Source: Rhizophagus sp. LPA8_4_AMF
Taxonomy: Eukaryota; Glomeromycota; Glomeromycetes; Glomerales; Glomeraceae
Reading direction: 5' to 3'
Length of the DNA: 42,226 nt
Assembly (NCBI GenBank): GCA_021464525.1
Contig: JADRCO010000226.1
Location: forward strand, 1 to 42,226
Shown one piece after another: positions 1-10,010 of this stretch. Position 1 is the stretch's first letter. Every line of letters begins with the position of its first letter. A program made the translations under genes and the position numbers. The notes beneath the pieces are model-generated. The model was not told the DNA's origin, did not search any database, and saw only the letters and a program-made list of their open reading frames with translations.

Positions 1-180
1 AATATAATTGATTTTAATAAATACAATATTCAAATATGATAAACCACGGTTTGAAGCATAGTTTAAACTGCGGTTTGAACTGTGGTTTGCAAACCACAGT
101 CAGTTCGGTTTATTATCTAAACTGCCAGTTTATAAACCAAACCGAACTGAACCGAACCGATACCATCCCTAATAATACCG
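1..180. repeat. Palindrome-rich repeat, truncated by the window edge
   Basis: This stretch is built of imperfect copies of AAACCACGGTTTGAA-like and CGGTTCGGTT-like words in both orientations. It contains a perfect 20-bp palindrome, CTGTGGTTTGCAAACCACAG, at 80-99. Its right edge ends in ACCATCCCTAAT, whose complement ATTAGGGATGGT resembles the GGATGGGAA end of the small element near 5715. It is probably the right part of a short non-autonomous repeat, but the left end lies outside the window. No protein is encoded. Confidence 0.45.
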
Positions 181-1958
181 TTTATAAAGTAATACATACC
201 TAATCAAATTAATTTTTTGCCAAATTTAAAATTTACTAATTTCATAAAATCCAAAGTTGTACCCAAAAATATAAAGGAAGTCATAACTCATAATATGGGA
301 GAAACTACAAATAAGAGATCTTAGTATTGTTTAAAAAAAAAAGAATACTAATTTATTATTTTATCGTGAGGTAGAAATTAATTGTCAAAATCCTATTACT
401 TTAAAGCATAAGTCTTCTTCTAGTAACAAGTTATAATAATTGAAATTGCTCAGCAGTCAACGCCCCTCAAAATGGTCAGAAGAAGATTTAATTAGTACGA
501 TTTTTTTGTTTTTATAATGCAAATATCGCAAAATAAAAAATTTAAAAAACTTATAAAGTATATATAAAGTACCTGTTCCGTTTAATCATTCACAACTATG
601 AAGAGGATTTGGTGAATGTAATCAATGAATAAATTTGTAAAAATATTATATTACTATATTACGGTTCATATTTCTCAAAATAAACTACATTTTTGATAAT
701 GTACCGGTCCTTAAAGTTCTCACCTTTGCGCACGCATCTCATGATGAAGAGTATGTTTATGAGCACATTCACGAGGTAAAGCTGCTATTGCTTACCGAAA
801 ATAATGATAAAGACAAAATTGGCGTTTGAACAAAAATTATAAGATCTCGGTTTAAAATTTGTACATTCGTTGTTGTCTGATATTTTTTTTTCTTTTAGTC
901 ACGTCTCCATGACTCCATCCACCTTGACAAATTTAATTTAAGTCAATTATTTAATTGGGCCAAAGATCAAAAAAAAAAAAACTTTAAAATATTTCATCAT
1001 TTTATAATTTTTCTGACATTAGAACCATAAGCAAAATGTGAATGATAAATTTTTAAAAATTAAAAATCTCAGTTTTATATTTATAATACTAATACTATAC
1101 AACTAAGCTTCGTTTATTAAATTTATTAAAATAAATAATCATTTGATACATTTGATACATACAATATAATATTTTCATTATCATTACTTTAAATTATATA
1201 ATAGACCTTGTTAAAAGTGATGGAATTTTGTTTCATTCATTATATGCAATTTTTAAATTTAAAATAAGTTGTGTAAGATTTTCTCGTTAAAACTTATCAA
1301 TTTTAACTCATTCTAATCGGGAAAATCAATAAATATGATTGGCCGGTTGAAAACTGCGTATTAAAACTCCGGTCCCATAGGTATTTTATTAATATTACAA
1401 TTATTAATATTACAATTATTTCTCCTAATTAGAAAGAAAGAAATAAATAATTAACTAATTAAAGGACTCAAATTACATATAATATACTGTACAATATATC
1501 GTCAATACTGCTACCTTTAGAAAGCTTGTTCAGATTCTCTCTCCGTCGAATTATTCGCTAGCTTGAAAGGTTAAAGTCCGTAAGATTGAAGTTCCAGTAA
1601 ACTCAAAACTACTTACATTACAACTACAAACCAGAATGACTTTCTCAAAATAAAATAAATAACATACTTATAATTCTTTTCTAAAAAAAACTTACGCATT
1701 AAAATTTCTCGTTATCCCTTTTTACTTACTGTACGTAACGGACATAATAATTAAGAAAGTATACCACTAACTAAAATGACACATCGTTTATCATAGAGAA
1801 TTTTATATATTTATATGAGAGTTTATTATGTAATCAAAAATATATACAGTATATATATAACATCTTAATTGAGTGAAGAAACTTACATTTATACATACCG
1901 TTTATATATTTAACAAATTTTGGCGGTAATATTTCAAAATTACAGTCTTAGCCATTGA
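181..1958. other. AT-rich intergenic region, no supportable gene
   Basis: I see no convincing coding region. A short open stretch at about 702-774 (+) reads like an exon and is followed by a GT, but no matching partner exons were found. TACTGTA or its complement occurs at about 1485, 1728 and 1845. The right part is the 3' flank of the leftward gene that ends at 1959. Confidence 0.6.
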
Positions 1959-3727
1959 CTATAAAACTTCTAAACTACATATATATTTCGAAAAGCTACC
2001 AAATAAACCTTCGAATCCCCCAATTCCCCATTTATATTCAGTATAGAAAGCTCGTCCACCTTGACCTCCATGCCATCCAGTACTCCTACCTTCAGTTGTA
2101 ATAATTTCTAAACCGTATACTACGGATGCGAATCTGAAAATAAAACGTTTAATTTTCTCGTCTTTGTGCCATTCAAAATCAAAAGCCTCACTAAGTCCCG
2201 GTGTTCCAAACATTTCAACAGAACCATCAGAAAAGTAGAACGCGAGTGCGTTAATAAAGTGTGTACTCCAAATACGAATTTTATTAACATAAACATCATC
2301 AGATTTTTTGAATTTGACCTTGAACTCAGTACAATCTCTATTCATCGCGTTCGTCTCATCTTCAAGGAATAGATGATCCTTAGGTTTTTGTCCCAACCGA
2401 TTCTCCTCTCCATTAAAATTTCTATGACTAGTCTCTAATTTCTTAGCGGCACTTATCAGCCTATTTAATGCCTTTTTAGATGGTTTATACATTGTGCCAA
2501 CATTTTCAAACTTAGAATAAACCTCTTGCAATTGTTTATCATATTCCTCCAAAAAATCTTGAAAATTAAAAAGATTTGGTAACATATCTTTCAATAATTG
2601 AAGTACATATAGCACTTGTTTTCTCTCTTCTTCTGCCCGAGCCCGACCATTATAATCAGCAATACTTCCAAGCCAGTGCTGTTTTAACACTTCCTGTGCT
2701 TCTTTCTCTCCGGTCATCAAATAACCTTGAGTATGAACTGATTTTTCTTCAATACTTTTCAGAGCTTTGATTACACGTCCTAATTGTACTCGTAAATCAG
2801 GCACAATACTTTGCAATGCTCTTAATCTTTGTTTGACAGAGATAATGTCATCCATATCGAGATCATTTGTCCAGAAGGTTTCTTTTTTATTTACAATATC
2901 CAAAACATCATCTAGTTCACTGGAAAGAGAATCGAAAAAAGAATCAGCTTGTCTTCTAAATCCCAAGATTTCTTTTCCAGCTTCTTTATAATGATCTGAT
3001 AGCTCAAAGAGAACTCGAGAAATCTGAGCACCATTATTGATAATTACATCACTACTATTCAAAATCGCTCCGAGATTAATAAATACGGCGCGATATTTGT
3101 TCATGACCGACGTTCCTAGTATTTATATATAATAATAAGTATCAATATATAAAACAAGAGAGTAGTTTAATTATACTAGAGCATACCCGGAATGTCAAAT
3201 TCGTCAATTTTCTTTGAGGTAGATTCTGCCATTTTAGCCAAATTTTCAAAAATCGAATCCGATTCTGAATTATTTTCTTTCATAATAGTCACCTATATTA
3301 TGAAAAAAAAGTAAAATAAGTATAAAACAATGAAAATCAATGCGAACTCTCATTAAAATTTTCATATATTTAAGAATAATTTCTTACATGTTTGAAAGGT
3401 TTGAAAGAAATGAACGCATAAATTGTAATTATAATAATAAAAATAGTTAAAATTGTACAACGTCTTCCACAAGAAAATATTCTACGTCTATTTTGATTAA
3501 TTCGATTACGGTGGTCGTCAACGGTAGATTGAGATTGTACAGAAGGTTGACGTCGATTTCTAAATTCTGATCAGATTTATTGAACGCAATATTGGAAAAA
3601 AAAGTATATTAAAATATATCCTCCTAACTTCATAAATCGTAATAATAATAGTAGCAATAATACCTGAATTACTAGCTTGCGACGAACGAAGATTTTGTTC
3701 ATCCATTCTTATTGTATCATCCCGCAT
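1959..3727 (-). CDS. Membrane-anchored coiled-coil protein with C-terminal jacalin-like lectin domain
   Basis: Four-exon model, complement(1959..3115, 3187..3292, 3388..3566, 3664..3727), giving 501 residues with all splice phases consistent. The start ATG at 3727 is the first in an exon ending G|GTA. Residues 22-57 are Arg/Asn-rich and polar. A single hydrophobic helix spans about 58-76 (CTILTIFIIIITIYAFISF), so a type II signal-anchor is likely. Residues of about 90-360 are helical and heptad-like. The last 135 or so residues are beta-rich with INALAFYFSDGS, a DEKIKRFIFR strand and LEIITTEGRSTGWHGGQGG. This follows the jacalin pattern: a long-range Tyr/Phe strand, a Gly turn, then a 'f.Tn' strand and a GxGG-type end. 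Jacalin domains bind mannose or galactose glycans, so a carbohydrate-sensing or adhesion role is inference. The gene is divergent from a structural relative at 4159. The whole protein is not recognised as a named family. Confidence 0.72.
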
Positions 3728-4158
3728 TTGCTTTTTCACTTTATAAATTTTCGAGGATAGAAAATTTTTTGAAAAAGTGAATGTGTGAATAGGAAAATTA
3801 TATTCTTAATCAAATTGTCTATTTGTGATTTGTCACACATTTGCATATGAAGACGTGTGTGAAAGGAAATGTGTGAAAACAAAAGAATCCGGAATCGTTA
3901 CTAATTTGAGCCTATTTGTCACGACAATGCATAATCATTTATGCAGTGATAAGAAAGCGTGAGAAGGAAAACAAGATTCTGAAAAATGATAATAATCTGT
4001 ACTAACTAAATATGGCATTTTTCCCATCAACGAATTACCAATACATTATTTATTATCAACCGATTATGTCAGAAAAGAAATTTTCATTACTCTTTTAAAT
4101 GTTAAAAATTGAGGGAAAAAAAAAAAATAATTAATCCTTTAAATATCAAAACTAAAAG
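3728..4158. promoter_or_regulatory. Shared intergenic region between the divergent coiled-coil genes
   Basis: This 431-bp spacer lies between the two divergent start codons. It is AT-rich, with poly-A runs near 4119 and GTGTGAA / GTGTGAAAG / GTGTGAAAA words repeated around 3780-3880. No precise promoter element can be called. A bidirectional promoter is inferred from geometry only. Confidence 0.4.
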
Positions 4159-5429
4159 ATGAAACAATTTTGGAAGTTTTTAACAGTAATTATTGTCTTT
4201 ATTTCAATAATTTTATATGAAGTGGAATATTCGGTATGTAATAATTATCGCCCATTAGTCTTTAAGTTAGTTCCATTTTTATAAATATTAAGTATTTTAT
4301 AATTTATAGAGGTTAAAAATAGAAAATTTCTTGAATAAAATTTTTCGGATGGTAAGCTTTGGCGCTTTGCTCGTTTAGACGTTTAGATTATTTGATTTAT
4401 TTGAACGGTTTTCGTAAATTATTTTAATAATTATTTTTACGTTCGTTAGCCAATTGATGACCCAATCTTTCGTAATCTTGCCAATTCAACTACAATATTA
4501 ATTGATGACCTTGTTAAATTTAATATACCAGGTAAATCACTGTAATAATAACTATATCATTATTTATCATTATTACCATTATTTTAATATCTTATAAAAT
4601 ATTTTTAGCAAGTAATAACGTAAAAGACCTTCGTACAATTTCAATTTTCTTGTCCGAAATCATATCCTCAAGTTCAGATCCTACCAATTTATCTCCCTCA
4701 TTATATCTTAAAAATCTTGGTGATAAGACATACGACGTGGGAAAACATATTGGAAGTATATATGTTTCTGGTTCACTTACACTTGATGAACTTTTTAATG
4801 AACTCCAAGATATTCGACAAAATTTATCGATACCTTCTAAAGTTAATCCTTCATTACTAACTCAACAAGAAGATACACAATATTTTTATGATATATATAA
4901 TCAAATTCTCAATTTGATAGGTTCTTCTAAAGATCCTTTATTGACTCAAAAAAATGCACAATATTTTTATTCAAGATTATATCAAATTCTCAGTTTAATA
5001 ACAAGATTTCATGATAAATTTGTTAAAATTGAGAAAGAAATTCAAGACATTCAAAAGTTATATCGTGGTTATAATAATGCTCAAGGATTTTCAAATATTA
5101 TTAATTACATTAATGAGAATGAATCAACATATAAACAAATATATGATATGAAAACAGTTCAACAAAAGTTAGATTTAGAACGAAGACAAATGGACCAATT
5201 GATAGCTATTGATCATGAAGTCATAAGAGTCAAAGAAAGTCTCAATTTATATAAAAATAATCTTGTTGATTTTATTGAGAGGATTATAAATTTAATTAAT
5301 AGGAAAATTATAACACATGAGGATGGTCAAATGTTGAGTGAAGTCCTAAATAGTGTGGACAAAGCAAAGGAAATTTGGAAAGAGATGGATGACTCGGAAA
5401 ATAATCGTTTGTTTCGAATAGAAAATTAA
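4159..5429 (+). CDS. Membrane-anchored coiled-coil protein, divergent relative of the 1959-3727 gene, without a lectin domain
   Basis: Four-exon model, join(4159..4233, 4310..4351, 4450..4531, 4609..5429), giving 339 residues in consistent phase. The first exon encodes a short N-terminal hydrophobic helix (about residues 5-20), making a signal-anchor likely. Exon 3 contains IFRNLANS and ends in VKFNIPG, split by a phase-1 intron. The neighbouring leftward gene has IFENLAKM and DEFDIPG split by an intron at the same place and phase, so the two are probably old paralogues. The remaining 270 or so residues are predicted mostly helical and Gln/Lys/Glu-rich. Two near-repeat segments containing TQ.(D/N)AQYFY..YQIL occur around 4860-5000. 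The protein stops where the neighbour continues into its jacalin-like domain. Function unknown; a partner role to the lectin-bearing protein is speculation. Confidence 0.65.
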
Positions 5430-5714
5430 TTCTTTCATTGATAAGTAGAAGATACTTTAGCATATTTGGTTGTTTATCATGTAAATGTGAAATAATATAA
5501 TAAAATAACGCCTATTTATAAATCAAACAAATTAAACGAAAAAGAACGATTTAATGAAATAAATTAAATTATTTATTAACCTTGGATTATTCAGTTTCTT
5601 ATATCCCACCATTTTTGAATCTAATAATGAAGACTGATATAACTATTCGATTTAAAAACTATTTATCTTTATATCTCTAATTAAAATCATAAAATATTCA
5701 TCTTTGTAATGTTA
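5430..5714. other. Short AT-rich spacer
   Basis: 3' flank of the rightward coiled-coil gene. Nothing recognisable is present. Confidence 0.5.
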
Positions 5715-5855
5715 CTAAGGATGGGAAGCGACTTGGACTCAGAGCAATTATTTTGGTCCAGTTTTGTTACGAGTGAACTCAGTTTTGAACGGTCCTGATC
5801 AAGTTGGAACCGATCGGTTCAAAAACACGAACAGGTTCGATTCCCATCCATGAAC
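5715..5855. repeat. Small MITE-like repeat with GGATGGGAA inverted ends
   Basis: The segment starts CTAAGGATGGGAA (from 5715) and ends TTCCCATCC (5841-5849) followed by ATGAAC, so the ends form short inverted repeats. GTTA occurs just outside both ends and may be a target duplication. The interior is less AT-rich than its surroundings and holds GGTCC, CGATCGG and GGTTCGATT words. It is non-coding. The right edge of the repeat at 1-180 has a similar terminal word, so both may belong to one short-element family. Confidence 0.4.
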
Positions 5856-6539
5856 GTTATTCATCCTATCCATCTAGCTATTTTACTTTGTAATTTGACA
5901 TATTAGCAATATTATATCTAGCAACATTTGGTAACAATTTCGTCAGCATTCGAAATAAATGTTCTTTTCTTTTCCTGATTTCTTTATATATACCCGTTAA
6001 GAAAAACAGCAGAGAAAAATAATTCTCGCGATTTCTATTTCATATAATAAAATTTATTGATTTTTAAATGAATTTCTTCCTTGTAATTATTTAAATTGTG
6101 AAAACAGAGAAAAAAAAACTTTTTTAACAGAATCGAAACTACTATTGATACGATACATCACGCAGGAGATTTGCTTTATGGGATATCTACCTAACATCTT
6201 GACAGATTAATGATATAAGTGTTGGACAAAAAACCTGTCAAAGAAAACCTTGCTAAATCTTTTACTAGAGATACATAAATTAAAGAACTTTCATAAAAAT
6301 TCTATCCTAAAAAATTTTTTTTTTCAATTCAATAATCTTTATCTGCAATAATTTTTTTCTAATAGATTTACATATAATTTATTTTAAATATTTTAATAAC
6401 CTTTATTTACATATTAAGTTAAAAAGTTTTTTTGTATTTTAACAATTAGTTAAGCTTTTAGATATTTATCTTGCAAAAAATCAAAAAAAATTCTGATAAT
6501 ATTCATCTCTTTATATTTAAGCTTCCGGTGATTTACTAT
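5856..6539. other. AT-rich intergenic DNA
   Basis: No gene is visible. Long A and T runs, with several in-frame stops in all six frames. Confidence 0.5.
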
Positions 6540-6737
6540 AGCTCTTTAGAATCATCTCACAAAGGCGCATCGATTGGTGTCATAATCATGTTTTAAGTAT
6601 CAATAAATCGTTAAATATCTCACAATAAATAAATTTTTTTTTTTAAAAAAAACTGTTAATAGCTCACTGTCTATCGACGCTAGAGACATGATTTTTATCA
6701 TCAATCGATGTGCTTGATTAGACGATTCCAATGAGCT
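6540..6737. repeat. Foldback element with long imperfect inverted arms
   Basis: The left arm starts AGCTCTTTAGAATCATCT at 6540 and continues through GCGCATCGATTGG to AATCATGT. The right arm carries the inverse: ACATGATT, CAATCGATGTGC, then AGACGATTCCAATGAGCT to about 6737. The arms are about 60-75 bp and imperfect. The centre is a T10/A8 run with remnants of inverted symmetry. It is non-coding and fits a foldback MITE. The target duplication was not resolved. Confidence 0.5.
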
Positions 6738-7537
6738 TTATTTCATCTTTTTTCTAATCATTAAAAGTCGAGTTATTTTCAGTTTTCACATTTTTTAAAA
6801 AAAAATCATTTTGACCCGGACCGATCCGTTCGTTCGGGTTTTAATCTGAAACTCATGAATGTTTTTTTTATACTAATTTAACATATTTTGATATATTGGA
6901 CAGAAACTAGAAAAGGATTGTATAATTCAATTTATTTATATACTGTATTAAACAAAATAAAAATTAATTTTGGAATTTATATATACCTGATACTGTATAA
7001 ATATGCAAATGAACGGACTAGACATAAGAGTGCTGATGGGATTACTTTAAATAGTGAGGAAACTTTCAATAGATTCATTAAAATTGAAATATACCAGAGA
7101 ACAAATAAATATAAAGAAGCGATTTAAAAAAAATTGGGAAAGATATTATCTTACGTTAAAGCAAACGTAAAAACAAAATACATGATATACTGTACACTGT
7201 ACTGTACGTCCAAATTTTTTTTTTTTATGGAAGGATGAAATTTTCTTTCTTTTTATTTTTTTAAAATCCGAAATGTAACAAGCCAGAAATTCAAAATCTG
7301 CCTTAGATAAATCATAAGAAGTTAAACAATATGAATTAGCAATTTATGTATAAAAAGAAAATGACTGAATAAAGCTAAACTCACGGCTGTAAATGATAAT
7401 GACAATATCACAACAGAATCAAATAAAAATTGCATTATTATTATTTAACAAATAACTACATTTTCGACATCTTCAAGACTTCAATGCCATTGACGCCTTA
7501 AAGTAAAGAGTATAAAATCAATATTGTTATATATGCC
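6738..7537. other. AT-rich intergenic DNA with repeated TACTGTA
   Basis: No supportable gene. An open stretch at 6888-7127 lacks family signals. TACTGTA occurs at 6941, 6991, 7188 and 7200, the last two inside a run of overlapping ACTGTAC words. Confidence 0.5.
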
Positions 7538-7697
7538 TGGACTGGAAACAATAATAACACGGATTTTATTGTGAACTTCCCGTTAGCATTCCGAACCCAA
7601 ACGCTGGTCGAAATTTGGACGACGGAATTGGAACAGAGAAGACAACAGCCTGGCGAAGATGTGAATACCTACGCTGCGGCCTTGCAGGAGTTATATA
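7538..7697 (+). mobile_element. Fossil Gag-like fragment of an LTR retrotransposon (Ty3/Gypsy-type)
   Basis: An open stretch of about 50 codons reads as a retrotransposon Gag (capsid) segment. It has a Trp-containing helix followed by the ELEQRRQQPGEDVNTYA signature that Ty3/Gypsy Gag proteins carry. No protease, reverse transcriptase, integrase or LTR is visible around it. It is an isolated, broken remnant in AT-rich DNA. The age cannot be judged without paired LTRs. Higher GC than its flanks also marks it as an insertion. Confidence 0.6.
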
Positions 7698-10010
7698 TAT
7701 TCATAATCAAATTGTATCAATAAAGCAAGCATTATCACAGAAGTAATTACAAGGCACGAAGAATCAAAGTATTTCCAAGTAATATTATACAGTATTACAT
7801 AAAAAATGAGAGTATAGGAATAATGGATATATTTGTTTAATGTAATAGAAAAAATCAATATAGAGGATTTTTTTAGACACTTAAAAACTTAATATATTAA
7901 CCAAATATCTTACTCAAATTCTTTATTGATTATTTTCTAATTTTAAATTTATAGTAAATAATTCTATGAAGTGCTAATTATCTTTATAATTTCTATAATA
8001 CACTTGCAAATATCTCCTTCAATGAATATTCTGTTTATAAGAAAAGTTGTTAATAGTAAACAAATTTACAAGACCTTATTACGACAAAGTTAGAATACCC
8101 AGATTGAGAGCAATTGGAGTGAAATTAAATAAACCTAGTAATTCTTCCTTTAAGAATCCACAATATAATAATCAATACTACTTTGTTTTTTTGGATATTG
8201 TTCAACAATAAATATTCACAACTCAATCAGAAACTTGTATTGATCAATTTTTCATGAATCATTCACTTTTATAAAATAATAATAATAAAATAATAATAAT
8301 TTATTTTAAATTAAATCAACTAAACTATTTATTATAATTAAATACTCACCTAGTTTCATCATATCTTACATGAATAATCAATTATACTTAATTCTTATTG
8401 TCCGGAGCATATATACTGTACACTTTTAATTATTTATTCTTTTATTTAATATTTTCATTATAGTTGTTTGTTAAAATAAAATTTCATCATCTTTTTAAGT
8501 ATTTTATAATTCTTTGCATTCAATGCATTTATTTTTTTTTTTCATTAACATTTTTTTACTAAACCAACTAATGAAAAATATTTTAGTTACTGTATACTAT
8601 ATTAATATAAACTTCTAAAACAAAAAATATTAGGTTTTTTTTATCGTCAGGCAGCAAATTTCCGTGAATATGATATTTTATGGTAAAAAAAGTTCAACAA
8701 TTGTCTGAAGAACAGGTTCATTTGTTAATTATAAAGATATTCGTGATCTTGTTGATAAGGATCTCTTAATTTTTGATAAAATATATTATCTATAATAGGA
8801 TCATTATATGCTAAGAGACACATATATATATATATATAAAAGAAGTACATTACCAACAATTATTTGATTGTAATTCAATTTGTACTTAATCAATAGTTAT
8901 TTAACATAATTTTATAATTAGAGTGATTGAAATGTTAATTAAAATTATTTTACTTTATTCGTCCTTTTACGATATAGGAAGTCAAAATCCAGAAAAAAAT
9001 TCGTGTTAGAATATGATCAAAAAAATGAACTTGGACTGATAAATTCATTCATCAATTGGTGGAATGAGAGAAATGAACAGATAGGAATAATAGATTTGAT
9101 TGGTATTGCTGAAAATAAGAGTTCTGAAACACGCGATCAGATAAGAAATTATAAATTCACAAACTTTATATAGTAGCCCGAGTAGGTTGAGAATTAGATA
9201 CTAATGTCTCCTTGACTATACTAAAAAATATGGCCATCTAAATCATGTGATTATGAACCTATATCCGCAGTGTAATTAATTTGGAGTTAAAAAACAAAAA
9301 TGACGGAAGAACGGAAGAGTAAGAATAAACAATTAAGATTATATAATATATCAACTAATAAGTTCTAAAACTCAATAAAGCTATTCATCAATGAAAAATT
9401 ATAAATTAATAACTCAATTTCATATTTCCAAAGGAATATAAATTCAAGTAAAAGCTATTGAAAATTTTATTATACTCAAGAAACGAAATTAGATATCAAA
9501 GATTTCTTATTTTAAATTCTATAAATAATTCAAGATCATTTTTCAACAAATGTACTGTACTAGAATCTATGGACTGTTCAGTATGGAATGCATAGATTTC
9601 TGCACTTATCCATATCCAAAAATTAAGCTAGTATTGTTGGCACTTATTCAGTATTCAAAGATTAAGCTAGTACGGGAATACAAAGTTTTATTTCAAAAAA
9701 ATAGTAATTTCGATCATTCGCCTTTGGTTCATTCTTTACTTTCGATCAAAATCAAATCTATTTTCTATAATTAATTTCTATAATTAATAGCTGAAGAACT
9801 TTGAAAAAAAAAAATGAAAAAACATCATATAAAAAATTTATCAATATTTAAAAAATATTTATTCATACAATAGAAAGAACAAAAATAAAATTTCTCTCAT
9901 ATTTTTACTCAAAATAACTATGTATATTCAGCTATTTTATAATCTTTATTAAAAGAATCTATGTAAATTTAATAAAAATTGCTTCGTAATTCATCCCCTT
10001 TTTAATATTT
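7698..10010. other. AT-rich gene-poor region with faint gene remnants
   Basis: No intact gene. Around 8980-9174 (+) about 60 codons read through, including FVLEYDQKNELGLINSF, after an acceptor-like TATAG. An earlier stretch near 8718-8800 reads FVNYKDIRDLVDKDLLIFD. They could be two exons of a decayed gene, but neither is recognised. TACTGTA/TACAGTA occurs at 7788, 8414, 8588 and 9553. A short (AT)n run lies at about 8820-8838. The right end is the 3' flank of the nucleoporin gene. Confidence 0.45.

Noticed and set aside
2166-2991. Rightward open frames opposite the lectin-like gene
   Set aside because: Antisense shadows of a well-supported spliced gene, with no start context or family signal.
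6888-7127. 79-residue open frame in the left desert
   Set aside because: No recognised motif, a low-complexity Tyr/Ile composition and no start context. Not called.
9550-9774. 74-residue open frame in the left desert
   Set aside because: Contains a short direct duplication (ATTAAGCTAGTA) that keeps it open. No family signal.
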